Under the pieces are notes generated by a model. It made no database searches and had not been told where the DNA came from. It was given only the letters and a program-made list of their open reading frames with translations. 64,000 nucleotides of DNA from G963675935 sp963803125 (GTDB lineage: Bacteria > Planctomycetota > Planctomycetia > Pirellulales > Thermoguttaceae), in assembly GCA_963803125.1 (NCBI GenBank), contig CAWDLR010000003.1, forward strand, positions 1,364,001 through 1,428,000, in the 5' to 3' direction. Each line of letters starts with the position of its first letter. Position 1 is the stretch's first letter. The translations under genes and the position numbers were made by a program. Positions 9,122-17,983 of this stretch are shown here, piece by piece.

Positions 9122-10627
9122 GTGAAACCACCAACACCTCGCAGCCAGCGATTCCTGCTCTTCTGCCTGCTTCTAATTTTGGCCGGCTGCCCGAAGTCCG
9201 ATTCGGACTCGCAGGGCAAGCCCGCCGCGCAGCCGCTGAAGGGCGTGACCATTCGACTGGCGGTGGTCGATGATCCGGCGCTGGCGGCCGCGGTGGCACG
9301 AGTCAAGGGAGAGTGGAACGCCGAGACCGGCTCCAATTTTGAGGTCGTCGAGACGAGCGAAAAAGAGCTGCTGCGTGCCGATCGTCTGCCGGCCGACGGC
9401 GTTCTCTGCTCCGCGCATCTCTTGGCCGTGCTGGCCGAGCGCAAGCTGCTGGCTCCCGTTCCGCGAAAGGTCCTGCACAGTACCGAATGGGCCGGCGTCT
9501 TCAGCCTGTTGAAACTCCGCGAGGCCGTGTGGGGCGATCAGGCGATGGCCGTCCCCTTCGGCTCGCCGGTCTTCTGCTGCTACTATCGCACCGATCTGCT
9601 GGAAAAACTCGGCCGTCGCCCGCCAAAAACCTGGCAGGAATACCAATCGCTGGCGAAACTGCTCGCGGCCAAGAAGCCGAACGGATCGCGCTGGTGTGGC
9701 ACGATCGAGCCGCTCGCTCGCGGCTGGGCGGGCCAAGTCCTGCTGGCCCGTGCCGCCGCTTACGCCAAGCACCGCGACAATTTCTCGGCGCTCTTCGACA
9801 TCGAAACGATGGAGCCGCTGATCTCCGGCCCGCCGTTTGTGCAGGCGCTGGAAGAGTTGGTCGCCGCCGCCAATCTCGGGCCCGGCGATCCGCTGCGCTA
9901 CGACCCCACCGCGGTTCGCGCTGCGTTTTGGCGTGGCGAATGCGGCATGGCTCTCACTTGGCCCACCGCCGCTCAGGAGAGGAGAGGGGAGAGAGGAGAG
10001 GGGAGAGGGACGGCCGCTTCCGTCGCTCTCTCTGATCCTCGCTCTTCCCTCTCCCCTCTCCCCCTTCCCCTCTCCCCTCCTCGCGTCGCCTTCGTCGAAC
10101 TCCCCGGCTCGCCGCGCGTGTTTAACCTCGGTAGCCGACATTGGGAACAGCGGGCCGACGATGAAGACGGTCACGTCACACTGTTGTCCATTTCCGGCCG
10201 CCTGGGCATGGTCGATAAGAAATCGGATCACGTCGACGCCACGTTCCGTCTGCTGCTGCGGCTCTCCGGCAACGAGATGAGCCCGCAGGTCAGTGCCGCC
10301 AGCCCTGCCACAACGCTGTTTCGCCGGTCGAATCTGGACTTTCCCCGGCTGTGGGTCGAAAAGCCCGTTTCCGCCACGGCCGCCGTGCAGTACGCCGCCG
10401 CCGCCGCCGCCGCCCTTGGCCGCGAACAATGGCTCGGCGCCTTGCGAATACCGGGCCGGGCCGAATACCTCGCCGTCCTCGACGACGCCGTCGCACGGGC
10501 CGTCCGCGGCGAGAAATCCCCCGCAGACGCCCTGTTGCAGGCCGATGCCAAGTGGCGAAAGATCACCGACCGCCTCGGCCGCGAACGCCAAAAAGCCGCC
10601 TACCGCCATAGTCTGGGTTTGGAGTAA
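9122..10627 (+). CDS. ABC-type extracellular solute-binding lipoprotein
   Basis: The 501-residue protein begins at GTG with a lipoprotein signal peptide ending LILAGC (Cys23). The rest is the two-lobe fold of family-1 sugar-binding proteins (PFGSPVFCCYYRTDLLEKLG, PKTWQEYQSLAKLL, GECGMALTWPTA). It probably delivers a sugar to an importer; the neighbouring xylB suggests a pentose or related sugar, but no permease is nearby. Residues ~284-320 (AQERRGERGEGRG...SLSPLPLPLSPP) come from a purine tract and its complementary pyrimidine tract at 9975-10081, inserted in frame just after the conserved ALTWPTA. A 25-codon remnant of a paralogue lies at 12411. Confidence 0.85.
   Translation: MKPPTPRSQRFLLFCLLLILAGCPKSDSDSQGKPAAQPLKGVTIRLAVVDDPALAAAVARVKGEWNAETGSNFEVVETSEKELLRADRLPADGVLCSAHLLAVLAERKLLAPVPRKVLHSTEWAGVFSLLKLREAVWGDQAMAVPFGSPVFCCYYRTDLLEKLGRRPPKTWQEYQSLAKLLAAKKPNGSRWCGTIEPLARGWAGQVLLARAAAYAKHRDNFSALFDIETMEPLISGPPFVQALEELVAAANLGPGDPLRYDPTAVRAAFWRGECGMALTWPTAAQERRGERGEGRGTAASVALSDPRSSLSPLPLPLSPPRVAFVELPGSPRVFNLGSRHWEQRADDEDGHVTLLSISGRLGMVDKKSDHVDATFRLLLRLSGNEMSPQVSAASPATTLFRRSNLDFPRLWVEKPVSATAAVQYAAAAAAALGREQWLGALRIPGRAEYLAVLDDAVARAVRGEKSPADALLQADAKWRKITDRLGRERQKAAYRHSLGLE
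9975..10081. repeat. GGAGAG/CTCTCC inverted low-complexity insert inside the binding-protein gene
   Basis: A purine-rich arm (AGGAGAGGAGAGGGGAGAGA...) and a pyrimidine-rich arm (CTTCCCTCTCCCCTCTCCCC...) surround about 35 bases. Length and phase keep the gene open. Confidence 0.75.
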
Positions 10628-10774
10628 ACGAGGAGGGGTTTATTGAGTCTCATGTTGAAAATGTCGGGGTTCTGTTTAGCCGCGACCCGCAGGGGAGCGG
10701 CTCCCTCGCGTTCCCCATGCGACATTACCAACCTCATACTCAGTAGCCTCCCTAACCACGAAAGGAGTTGTCCA

Positions 10775-11176
10775 GTGGGAGCCATTGCCGACGGATTTGC
10801 AGCTTATGCCCGGCCGTTGTTGGAAGAGACCGATGGGTCCATAGACGCAATGAACCGTGCGATGACCATCGCGCAAATGTGCTGGAACCTTGCGCTCTTC
10901 CCGGAGAGCCAGCGGGAGACAGCCATCGACGAGATGAAGCCCGCATTGCAGATGACGGATGAAGTGTTCGCCGACTTTCGGCAGAACTTCATCCTTCCGA
11001 TGATCCGTCGTCATCGCGAGATGTTCCCTGGATTGCACGGGCGACCAGAGCAAACGTCCAATACTGTCGGTGTCGCACCGTCGCCAGCGAAGCAGTACCC
11101 AGGAACGGATCGCTATGCTCCTTGCCCGTGTGGAAGCGGACGCAAATACAAGTTCTGTTACGGCGCGCATAAATGA
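10775..11176 (+). CDS. SEC-C motif protein (133 aa)
   Basis: The C-terminus CPCGSGRKYKFCYG is the SEC-C zinc-binding motif first known from the SecA tail and found on many small proteins. The N-terminal ~100 residues are helical and unassigned. I start at GTG 10775 because AGGAG lies 7 bases upstream; the frame is open a further 44 codons upstream, but those residues look like repeat translation. It lies between the solute-binding gene and a trypsin-like gene on the same strand, in a segment that may have replaced a lost second binding-protein gene. Exact role unknown. Confidence 0.8.
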   Translation: MGAIADGFAAYARPLLEETDGSIDAMNRAMTIAQMCWNLALFPESQRETAIDEMKPALQMTDEVFADFRQNFILPMIRRHREMFPGLHGRPEQTSNTVGVAPSPAKQYPGTDRYAPCPCGSGRKYKFCYGAHK

Positions 11177-11239
11177 TCGGAACGCGGTAAACGGGACGGA
11201 CCTGCGCATCGCCTTTCCAGTTTGCGAGAAACGGGTCGA

Positions 11240-11262
11240 ATAATTGGACCTGTCCCGTTTAG
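11240..11262. repeat. Left arm of a 23-bp perfect inverted repeat
   Basis: This arm (ATAATTGGACCTGTCCCG...) is exactly complementary to 12293-12315. The pair brackets the trypsin-like gene. Confidence 0.85.
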
Positions 11263-11345
11263 TTCCGTCCGTTTAGTTTGTCTTGCGGTGCGCAAGGGCC
11301 ATGCCCAGATGAGAACGCAAGAAAATGAAGGGAGTGGGTAGCCCA

Positions 11346-12221
11346 ATGAAGGTTGATCATATTTCATTGTTAACGACGCCGGTCAAACTGTTCAGGGGGG
11401 CCGAACTTGTGTCACAGGGCACCGGCTTTTACTACGTCCGAAGGACAGAAGAAGGAGACGTCGTCTTTCTGGTAACTAATCAGCATGTCCTAACAGGTTG
11501 GGCTCCGCTGGAGAAGAAGCCGCCGCTCGGCAATTACATCACCTTCCAATTCCATCAGTCCGACGAAGACACGGGGAAAGTGACCACGACGACGTTGCCC
11601 CTCTCCACAAGTAGCGGAAAACCGATATGGGTCGGCAGCGTGACGTTCCCTGAGGCTGACCTAGCCGTCATACTTGTCCCTGGTCAGCTGTTTCAGGGCT
11701 GTACCGTCCGCGGGATCACGAGCCACTGGGCGGATCCAAAGATGAAACTACGCCCCACCACCCCCGTCACTCTGATTGGCTATCCCTACGGTTTCTACGA
11801 TGCGAAGAACGCCCTGCCTATTTGGAAGACCGGGTCAGTTGCGAGCGAGCCTGACATCGACTTCGACGGGAAGCCACTCATGTTGATTGATGTCGCTGCA
11901 TTCCCTGGCATGTCGGGATCTCCGGCATTTGCCACCGCATATGGGATGTATGAAATGCACGACGGAACTGGAGTCACCCCGGGCGGAGTCCAGCAATTCA
12001 TTGGTATCTACGCCAGCAACGTGGTGCGTCACAAGGAGAAGTTCCTCGAATATATTCCGCATGCGGTATCGGTGGGAATAAGAGACGAAGAATCGCTCCA
12101 GATTGGTCATATATGGAAGGCGAATCTGATTCTCGATACGGTAGATGCTGTAGATGTTCAGCGGTATGCGACTGAGATACTTAACGACCTTCCTCCAGTT
12201 CCGAAACCCACTTCGGCGTAA
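11346..12221 (+). CDS. Trypsin-like serine peptidase (stand-alone domain)
   Basis: The 291-residue protein is a chymotrypsin-fold peptidase of the DegP/trypsin_2 type. Counted from this start, the triad is His47 (LVTNQHVL), Asp105 (EADLAVILVP) and Ser190 (FPGMSGSPAF). There is no signal peptide, PDZ domain or membrane anchor, so it is probably cytoplasmic. I prefer ATG 11346 (GGAG 11 bases upstream) over ATG 11325. The gene is bracketed by 23-bp perfect inverted repeats and follows a SEC-C protein. Stand-alone trypsin-like domains occur in stress and conflict systems, but nothing here shows which. Base composition is lower in GC than in the flanks. Confidence 0.85.
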   Translation: MKVDHISLLTTPVKLFRGAELVSQGTGFYYVRRTEEGDVVFLVTNQHVLTGWAPLEKKPPLGNYITFQFHQSDEDTGKVTTTTLPLSTSSGKPIWVGSVTFPEADLAVILVPGQLFQGCTVRGITSHWADPKMKLRPTTPVTLIGYPYGFYDAKNALPIWKTGSVASEPDIDFDGKPLMLIDVAAFPGMSGSPAFATAYGMYEMHDGTGVTPGGVQQFIGIYASNVVRHKEKFLEYIPHAVSVGIRDEESLQIGHIWKANLILDTVDAVDVQRYATEILNDLPPVPKPTSA

Positions 12222-12292
12222 TCGGTCCAGTCATGTTTGACCGTCGGCATCCGTTGCATTGAAACTGTCCGGTCATATTCTCCTATGGGGAG

Positions 12293-12315
12293 CTAAACGG
12301 GACAGGTCCAATTAT
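12293..12315. repeat. Right arm of the 23-bp perfect inverted repeat
   Basis: Exact reverse complement of 11240-11262. It lies 72 bp after the stop of the trypsin-like gene. Confidence 0.85.
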
Positions 12316-12410
12316 CGCGTCCTCGTTTACTGCGACGCTCTTCGCACGTCGTGCGAACGGCCCGTAACAAATGGCTTGCGTGACGCGGGCTGTCGCAAAG
12401 GAACGCGGTA

Positions 12411-12488
12411 CAATGGCGCAAAATCACCGAACGCCTCGGCCGCGAACGCCAGAAAACGGCTTATCGGCATAGTTTGGGGGTGCAATAA
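12411..12488 (+). pseudogene. 3' relic of a second solute-binding protein gene
   Basis: In frame, this stretch reads QWRKITERLGRERQKTAY then RHSLGVQ and a stop. It matches the last 25 codons of the binding-protein gene ending at 10627 (KWRKITDRLGRERQKAAY, RHSLGLE). Most of the DNA differences are at third codon positions, so the two copies diverged under selection before this one was lost. The rest of 12222-12661 holds no other gene that I can support. Confidence 0.75.
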
Positions 12489-12661
12489 CCGGACCACAAA
12501 AAACTGCCACGACCGCTTAGCCGCCTCGTCCACGCGGCGTGAATTGCGAACGAAAGTCTCCATCGCTCGCCGCTTCCCTTCGGGGCGCGGCTAAACGGTT
12601 TCGCGCTTCAGCGCATTTCCACCCTTCGGCTCTCTGCGACCTCCGCGTCCTCTGCGGCTGG

Positions 12662-14584
12662 TTATTTGCTCGCCAATTCGATCACCCCGTCCCACTGCGG
12701 CGGCGGGCGGCGATTGTGCTGGGCGATGTAGACCACCAGAAAGTCTTTTACCTCGTCCTCCGCGGGGATGCGGTGCAGCAACTCCAACGCCGAGGGCCAG
12801 CGGCGGGCGAGGAACGCATCGAGCGCGGCTTCATAACACCGCAGATGCTCGTCGGTCAACTCCGGGCATTCCGAGCTGGGCGGCAGCAGTTCGCTCACCT
12901 CCAGCGGCGACTCCAACCCATAGGGCCGCACGATCGCCAGCCGCCGCACGCGCGCCACCTCGCGCGGCACTTCGCGGCGAACGATCCGCGCGGTCGCCTC
13001 ATCCAACAAGATCGGGGCCCGCAGCAGTTTCGTCATCCCCTCCAACCGCGAGGCGAGATTCACCACCGGCCCGAAGACGGTTACCTTCACCTGATCGACG
13101 GTGCCGATCTTTCCCGCCACCGCTGGCCCGGTAGCCACGCCGATGCCGGCCTGAAAGCCCGTCGCCTGGAAGTCGGCCCGCATGGCCAACGCGGCGCGGC
13201 AGGTTCGCGGCACGGCGTCGTCTTGCGGCAGCGGCCAGCCCCAGAAGCCCATCGCGGCATCCCCCTGGAAATCACCGACCACGCCGCCCTGCTGGCGAAT
13301 GTGCCGCGTCATCACCCCCAGGGCGTTGCTCACCCGTTGCAGCAGACCGAGCAGATCGCCGGACTGCCGCTCCGACTCGCGTGAGAAACCGCGCAAATCG
13401 CAGAACAACACCGAGACTTCCGTCTCACGCGGCGAAAGCACCACCTCCGGGTCTTGGTCGGCCAGCGTCTCCAGCACCACCGGCGAGAAGAACTGGCTGA
13501 GCATGGCGTGGCGGTGTTCCAGCAGCCGCATCTGCCGCAGCGAACTTAGCATCGCCGCCACCAGTTCGGTGAACTTTACGTCCTCGCGGAGATCGGTCGG
13601 ATCGGTCGAAGGCGTCAGCCCCGACCGCTCGACGTTGAATCGGCCCGCCACGTAGAGCCCCCAGCCGCGGCAGGCCTTGCCCAGCACCGGCGTGCAGAAC
13701 GCCCAATCGAAGGCGTCGCTGGCCGTGTACTGCTCGGGCGTGTTCGCATCGACGCCGTGCCAAACGTGCAACACGCTCTGCCGCTGCCGTAGCGCCTCAA
13801 CGATCAGACTCTGGCTCGGACGGAAATCGCTGGTGATCGCCAGTCGTTGATCCCAGTGAAGAATCAGAGGGGGAGACGAGGAGAGGGGGAGAGGGGGAGA
13901 GATTGTTGATTGTCGATTGTCGATTGTCACTTGAGGAGAGCCGCCTTCATCACTGCCGACTGCCGACTGGCGACTGCCGACTTCACTGGGCACTGAAGTG
14001 CCCAGCCCTCTTCTTCTCTCCTCTCTCCCCTCTCCCCTCTCCTCTGTTCCTTCGACTCCTTCGACCGCCACAACCGCCGCCGCGTCCGCCCGGGGCACGC
14101 CGGCCAGCAACATGCTCACCAAGCGAACGAACAGTTCCTGATCGCCCGCGGCGCCGGAGATCACGTCGGGCAACCGGCTTAGCACCTCGATGCGGTGATC
14201 GGGGTTGCGAAAATGGACCTGTTTGAGATATTGCGAACTGAACGATTGCTGCTGCACCGGGGCGGGTGCGTCGGCCGCCACTGTCACCTGCTGATCGACG
14301 AGCGTGAAATTGGTCTGCCCGATGACAAAGTGTTCGCCCGGCCGGATCGTGCACCGCTCGACCTCAATGCCGCGGAGGAAGATGGCGTTCGGGGCGTCCG
14401 CCAGCCGCGCGACCTCGAGCGTCCGCCCGTTCCACCGCAGCGTGGCGTGCCGGTGTGAAACCTGCCGATCCCAAGGGACCGCCCAGCCCCCGCCCAGCCG
14501 CCCCAATACAATCGTCTCCCCCTCCGGCAGCGTCCGCCGCCAGCGCTGTTGAGCTTCAGTTCCTTGGGCAATCAGGTCGGGCAT
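12662..14584 (-). CDS. FHA domain-adenylate/guanylate cyclase (class III)
   Basis: The 640-residue protein starts with an FHA phosphothreonine-binding domain (residues ~1-100: GRLGGGWAVPWDRQVSHRHA, NAIFLRG). A middle region resembles a GAF-like sensor (residues ~240-370). The C-terminal class III cyclase domain has metal-binding Asp in VLFCDLRGFS and VGDFQGDAAMGFWG, and the VTVFGPVVNLASRLEG segment. It makes a cyclic nucleotide from ATP or GTP. A low-complexity segment at residues ~179-240 comes from a repeat (13865-14048) inserted in frame between the FHA and sensor regions. A receptor Ser/Thr kinase lies upstream on the same strand, with one small gene between, which suggests a phospho-dependent link. 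Confidence 0.9.
   Translation of the reverse strand: MPDLIAQGTEAQQRWRRTLPEGETIVLGRLGGGWAVPWDRQVSHRHATLRWNGRTLEVARLADAPNAIFLRGIEVERCTIRPGEHFVIGQTNFTLVDQQVTVAADAPAPVQQQSFSSQYLKQVHFRNPDHRIEVLSRLPDVISGAAGDQELFVRLVSMLLAGVPRADAAAVVAVEGVEGTEERGEGREERRRGLGTSVPSEVGSRQSAVGSDEGGSPQVTIDNRQSTISPPLPLSSSPPLILHWDQRLAITSDFRPSQSLIVEALRQRQSVLHVWHGVDANTPEQYTASDAFDWAFCTPVLGKACRGWGLYVAGRFNVERSGLTPSTDPTDLREDVKFTELVAAMLSSLRQMRLLEHRHAMLSQFFSPVVLETLADQDPEVVLSPRETEVSVLFCDLRGFSRESERQSGDLLGLLQRVSNALGVMTRHIRQQGGVVGDFQGDAAMGFWGWPLPQDDAVPRTCRAALAMRADFQATGFQAGIGVATGPAVAGKIGTVDQVKVTVFGPVVNLASRLEGMTKLLRAPILLDEATARIVRREVPREVARVRRLAIVRPYGLESPLEVSELLPPSSECPELTDEHLRCYEAALDAFLARRWPSALELLHRIPAEDEVKDFLVVYIAQHNRRPPPQWDGVIELASK
13865..14048. 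repeat. Low-complexity insert in the cyclase gene
   Basis: GAGGGGGAGA/CTCTCCCC tracts flank ATTGTTGATTGTCGATTGTC and GACTGCCGACTGGCGACTGC units. The whole stretch is in frame with the cyclase. Similar units fill the lysS insert at 18920. Confidence 0.75.
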
Positions 14585-14640
14585 TGGGGGAAGGGGCTAG
14601 GGGCTGGGGGCTGGGGGCTAGGGGCTGGGGATTTGGACAG
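14582..14640. repeat. GGGGCTAGGGGCTGGGGGCT intergenic tract
   Basis: Short G-rich units (GGGGCTAGG, GGGGCTGGG) repeat between the cyclase start and the small membrane gene and supply the latter's last codons. Related tracts occur at 15075-15116, 18920, 20107-20170 and 55555-55650. Confidence 0.8.
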
Positions 14641-15010
14641 GGGCGGAAACGTGTAAGTACCGGTGTCGAACGAACAGCCAAGGAAGCAGAGAGATAATGA
14701 CGGGGATGAGCGTATCCGCGATTTTGTTGCACCACTGCACGGGAGCGGGCGGAACGAAGTCGGTCCAGTTTCCTTCTTCCAACTGGAAGGCGCCAACTGG
14801 CAGGGGCAAGCCCACGGCGCGAAGCGTCGGTGAGACTGTGAATTCTCGGTCGCTTAGGCGCGTGCCGATGTACGTTCCGGCAATGACAATCCCAACAAGA
14901 GCAAGCCACCACGGCCAGCCCGCTCTTGCCCGGCGGAGTTTGGCAGTTTCTCCCAGCACCAACCAGAGGGCAACAATCATGACAGGAATCGAAACCAGGA
15001 AGCTCGCCAT
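14618..15010 (-). CDS. Small membrane protein
   Basis: The product has about 130 residues with three hydrophobic segments (FLVSIPVMIVALWLVLG, WWLALVGIVIAGTYIG, LIPVIISLLPWLFV). I start at the ATG at 15010 (MASFLVSIPV); the frame is open to 15052. Its last codons lie inside the GGGGCT tract, so the natural C-terminus may have been altered by the repeat. It sits between a receptor kinase and a cyclase on the same strand. Function unknown. Confidence 0.6.
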   Translation of the reverse strand: MASFLVSIPVMIVALWLVLGETAKLRRARAGWPWWLALVGIVIAGTYIGTRLSDREFTVSPTLRAVGLPLPVGAFQLEEGNWTDFVPPAPVQWCNKIADTLIPVIISLLPWLFVRHRYLHVSAPVQIPSP

Positions 15011-15114
15011 GACGTTGATCTCGTTGCACCGTGCGCCACGTGGACGCGTCACCTAAACGCGGCCTTCATCCCGCATCTCTAGCCCCCAGCCCCCAGTCCC
15101 TAGCCCCTACTCTC

Positions 15115-17208
15115 TCATCGGCTCGTGCTCAGCCGCTTCGCCATTCCCCACAATCCCGCCATTACCAGCGCGATCACGCCCAGCGCAATCACCCCGGCCG
15201 TCACCAACCCGTGCTTCAACCCGGCGAGCGTGTCGCCGATGGCGGTGTCGTACGCCTCTTGCACGATCACGATCCAACCGCTGTCGCGGCCGCGCACGGC
15301 GACCGGCTCCATCTCGGCCAGCCAATGCCGATTGTACATGCCCCCTTCCGGATCGAACGACAGCGGATCGCAGTAATCCTCGGCCCGCGCGGGCGTGTCG
15401 GGCAGACGGTCGGCGCGCACGCGGCTGTTCTTAAATCGATCGGGCAGACGCGGCTGCTCGGCCAGCAGCTTGTCAAACAGCGGATGCTGCAAAACTACGC
15501 CCTTGTGCTCCCCGTCGCGGTTGTTGACCAAAATGGCAAATTGGTTTTCGTCGCCGGGAAACTGAATGAATCGCCCCACTTCGACCGTCATCGCCACAAT
15601 GCCCAGGAACTTCCGCTGCGGCGAATCGTCGAACAGCGGGGCACTGATCGCCACGATCCACTCTTTGGTGGTCGACTGCGATTGAAACACGTCGGAGAGC
15701 GTGGTTGTCGCAAGATGCTCGCCCGGCTTGGGTCGCCATGTCTCGTCGAGGTCGTGGCCGCGGCCGTGGAAGAAACTCCGCCAGGCGAAGTTGCGGCCGA
15801 GCGTGCGGCCTTCGGGCGTTCGCACGATCGCCACGCCGTTGGCGTCGCAGAAGAACCAACTGGCGACGTGCCCGCCTTCGCGCACCGGCCCCAGCGGGGG
15901 AACCAACGCCTCGAACTCCTTCTGCAACGCCAGCCGATCGGGCCGGTCGTGCAGTTGGTTCCGCTGCGGCTCCAAGTCAGCGGGATTCCGCTTCGCATCG
16001 CTGAGTTTCACCGACAAGTCTTGAATCTCCGGCTTGGCGAGCAGCTCGGCCAGGTGCCTGCGGAACTGCCACGAGCGGGCCACCTCCTCGACCATCTCGT
16101 AGCGGCGGAGCAATTCGTCGCCCGCCGTCCGCGCCACGTACTGTGCGGCAAAGCGATTGCTGGCCAACGCCCGATCCGTCAACGCCTCGTCCGATTGTCG
16201 CACTGCCGTGCTGAACCCCTGCCAGGCGAACCAGGCGACCACCGCCAGCAACAGCGCCGGCCCGATCGCCCCCAAAACCATCATCGGCCGCCGCGCCAAA
16301 CGCGCCGCGCGGGCGTCCAAGGCGTCGAGCACCTCCTGCACGTTCGCGTAACGCCGCTCCGGGTCGACCGCCAGGCAGCGATCGGCGATCGCCGCCAGCA
16401 TCTTATCGACGCCGCGGACCTTGCGATGCGCTGACGGCGGCGGCGACTTCGTGATCGTCTCACGATAATGCCGCAGCCGCTGGTTCAAGTCGGGCGTCCG
16501 CTCGAAGGCGTCGACCGTCTTGCCCGTCCGATACGGCGGCCCGCCGGTCAACATGCAATAGAGCAGCGCCCCGAGTGCGTAGACGTCCCAGCGGGCGTCG
16601 GGCACGGCCTCGAGGTCGGCCTGCTCGGGGGCCATGTAAAACATCGTCCCCAGCGCCGGCGCTTGCTCGGTCGACAACCGCGACTGACCGAAATCGGCCA
16701 ACCGCGGCTTGCCGTCCTGATCCAGCAGCACGTTGGCCGGCTTCAGATCGCAGTGCAGCACCCCCTTGCCGTGTGCGTGGGCCAATCCGGTGGCCACGTC
16801 GCGGAGCAGCGACACCGCCTCGTCAACCCGCACGGGCCCCTGCGCGATCCGGTCGGCCAGCGAGCCCTTTTCCAGATACTCCATGATGTAGTAGGGCGGG
16901 TCGGCATCCCAGCCGACGCCCAGCAACTGCACCACGTAGCGATCGGCGAAGAGGAAAGCCAGCTTCTCGACTTCGCGCGACAACAGCGACCAGTCGAGCC
17001 CGCCGCGATGGGCGTAATATTTGATCGCCACCCGTCGGCCGGTGTTCCGTTCGACGGCCACCCAGACTTCGCCGTACGCCCCCACGCCAAGGAACCGTTC
17101 CGGCTCATACCCCGGCGTCTGCGTCGGCGGGTGGCCGCGTTGCAGGCTCATCTCCCGCGCCCGCCGCCGTTCCACGCCCCCCTGGATTTCCGTCGGGTCG
17201 ATGCTCAT
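15115..17208 (-). CDS. Receptor-type Ser/Thr protein kinase with extracytoplasmic sensor
   Basis: The 697-residue protein has an N-terminal Hanks-type kinase: P-loop GVGAYGEV (41-48), Lys63 (VAIKYY), HCDLKPANVLL with catalytic Asp154, DFG at 172-174 and APE at 193-195. HCD replaces the usual HRD, so it is a non-RD kinase. A membrane helix at ~309-328 is followed by an extracytoplasmic region resembling a double-Cache sensor (FFCDANGVAIVRTPEGRTLG) and a second helix near the C-terminus. It should sense an external ligand and phosphorylate Ser/Thr inside. The frame is open to 17562, but ATG 17208 gives the conserved start. The cyclase with a phosphothreonine-reading FHA domain downstream is a plausible target. 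Confidence 0.92.
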   Translation of the reverse strand: MSIDPTEIQGGVERRRAREMSLQRGHPPTQTPGYEPERFLGVGAYGEVWVAVERNTGRRVAIKYYAHRGGLDWSLLSREVEKLAFLFADRYVVQLLGVGWDADPPYYIMEYLEKGSLADRIAQGPVRVDEAVSLLRDVATGLAHAHGKGVLHCDLKPANVLLDQDGKPRLADFGQSRLSTEQAPALGTMFYMAPEQADLEAVPDARWDVYALGALLYCMLTGGPPYRTGKTVDAFERTPDLNQRLRHYRETITKSPPPSAHRKVRGVDKMLAAIADRCLAVDPERRYANVQEVLDALDARAARLARRPMMVLGAIGPALLLAVVAWFAWQGFSTAVRQSDEALTDRALASNRFAAQYVARTAGDELLRRYEMVEEVARSWQFRRHLAELLAKPEIQDLSVKLSDAKRNPADLEPQRNQLHDRPDRLALQKEFEALVPPLGPVREGGHVASWFFCDANGVAIVRTPEGRTLGRNFAWRSFFHGRGHDLDETWRPKPGEHLATTTLSDVFQSQSTTKEWIVAISAPLFDDSPQRKFLGIVAMTVEVGRFIQFPGDENQFAILVNNRDGEHKGVVLQHPLFDKLLAEQPRLPDRFKNSRVRADRLPDTPARAEDYCDPLSFDPEGGMYNRHWLAEMEPVAVRGRDSGWIVIVQEAYDTAIGDTLAGLKHGLVTAGVIALGVIALVMAGLWGMAKRLSTSR

Positions 17209-17270
17209 CCCTCTAGTATAAGACGGCGAAGGCCGGGTGGCGAGTGGCCGGAAAACGGGCGGATAACAGC

Positions 17271-17753
17271 CTACTTTGCCGTCGGAACTGTCTTCTTCAG
17301 AATCGCTTTCGGGGCGAATTCTCTCAGTGGAAACACGTTGTCGATGCCGTCGGGCGCCGGGAGGGGCGGGGCGTGAAGGCCGCCTGAATCCTTGATTTCG
17401 TTTATATAGCGCTCGGCCAGTTCGAGCGTCGAGTCCGCGATATATTCCGGTGCCACTGCAAAGTAGTACGTCGTCGAGTCTTCCCGCACAAATGCGGGAA
17501 AGTGGGTCTCGGCGATGCGCACATGTCCCTTGCAAACCACGAGATTGGCCTGAACCCAACACGGCTTGGCGACTTTGTGGATTATCTCGAAATGGACGAG
17601 CCCATCCCCCTCCATCTTGGCCTTCACCGAGAATGCTCCAGGATTCTCTTTGGTGAGAGCTGGGGTCCAGCCAAGTCGGTGTACCACCGCCAATGCAGTG
17701 GCCGAAAGTGTGGCTACAAGGAGCGCCGCAACGAACAGTCTGTAGATTCTCAT
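17271..17753 (-). CDS. Secreted protein of unknown function
   Basis: A clear signal peptide (MRIYRLFVAALLVATLSATA) leads a 160-residue protein with no recognised domain; the mature part has beta-type segments (GDGLVHFEIIHKVAKPCWVQ). It is 62 bp upstream of the kinase gene on the same strand. A role in the envelope is inferred from the signal peptide only. Confidence 0.65.
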   Translation of the reverse strand: MRIYRLFVAALLVATLSATALAVVHRLGWTPALTKENPGAFSVKAKMEGDGLVHFEIIHKVAKPCWVQANLVVCKGHVRIAETHFPAFVREDSTTYYFAVAPEYIADSTLELAERYINEIKDSGGLHAPPLPAPDGIDNVFPLREFAPKAILKKTVPTAK

Positions 17754-17983
17754 AAACCCTCCGAGCGGTTTGCTATTGTGAAAGCGCGACCGGCGTGTTC
17801 ACTATGCCGGCAAACCATAGACGACGATCGACGCAGATGAGTTCCGGCTGATCGCCAGCTACGATACCACCAATGGGCCAATCGGTGGCGCGGCTTTTGA
17901 CATTGACCCAACCCCCCATTCCACTACAATGCCGCAGGCCGAAATCTCCACGCATTTGCCCTTTTTCGCCCCTGAATCGACGC

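Noticed and set aside
8896..9444. N-terminal extension of xylB
   Set aside because: The extra codons show no kinase similarity and overlap the promoter region and start of the divergent lipoprotein gene. The conserved FGGY start is at 8895 with a ribosome site.
12539..13384. Plus-strand ORF of 281 codons
   Set aside because: Antisense of the FHA-cyclase gene, whose cyclase motifs are unmistakable.
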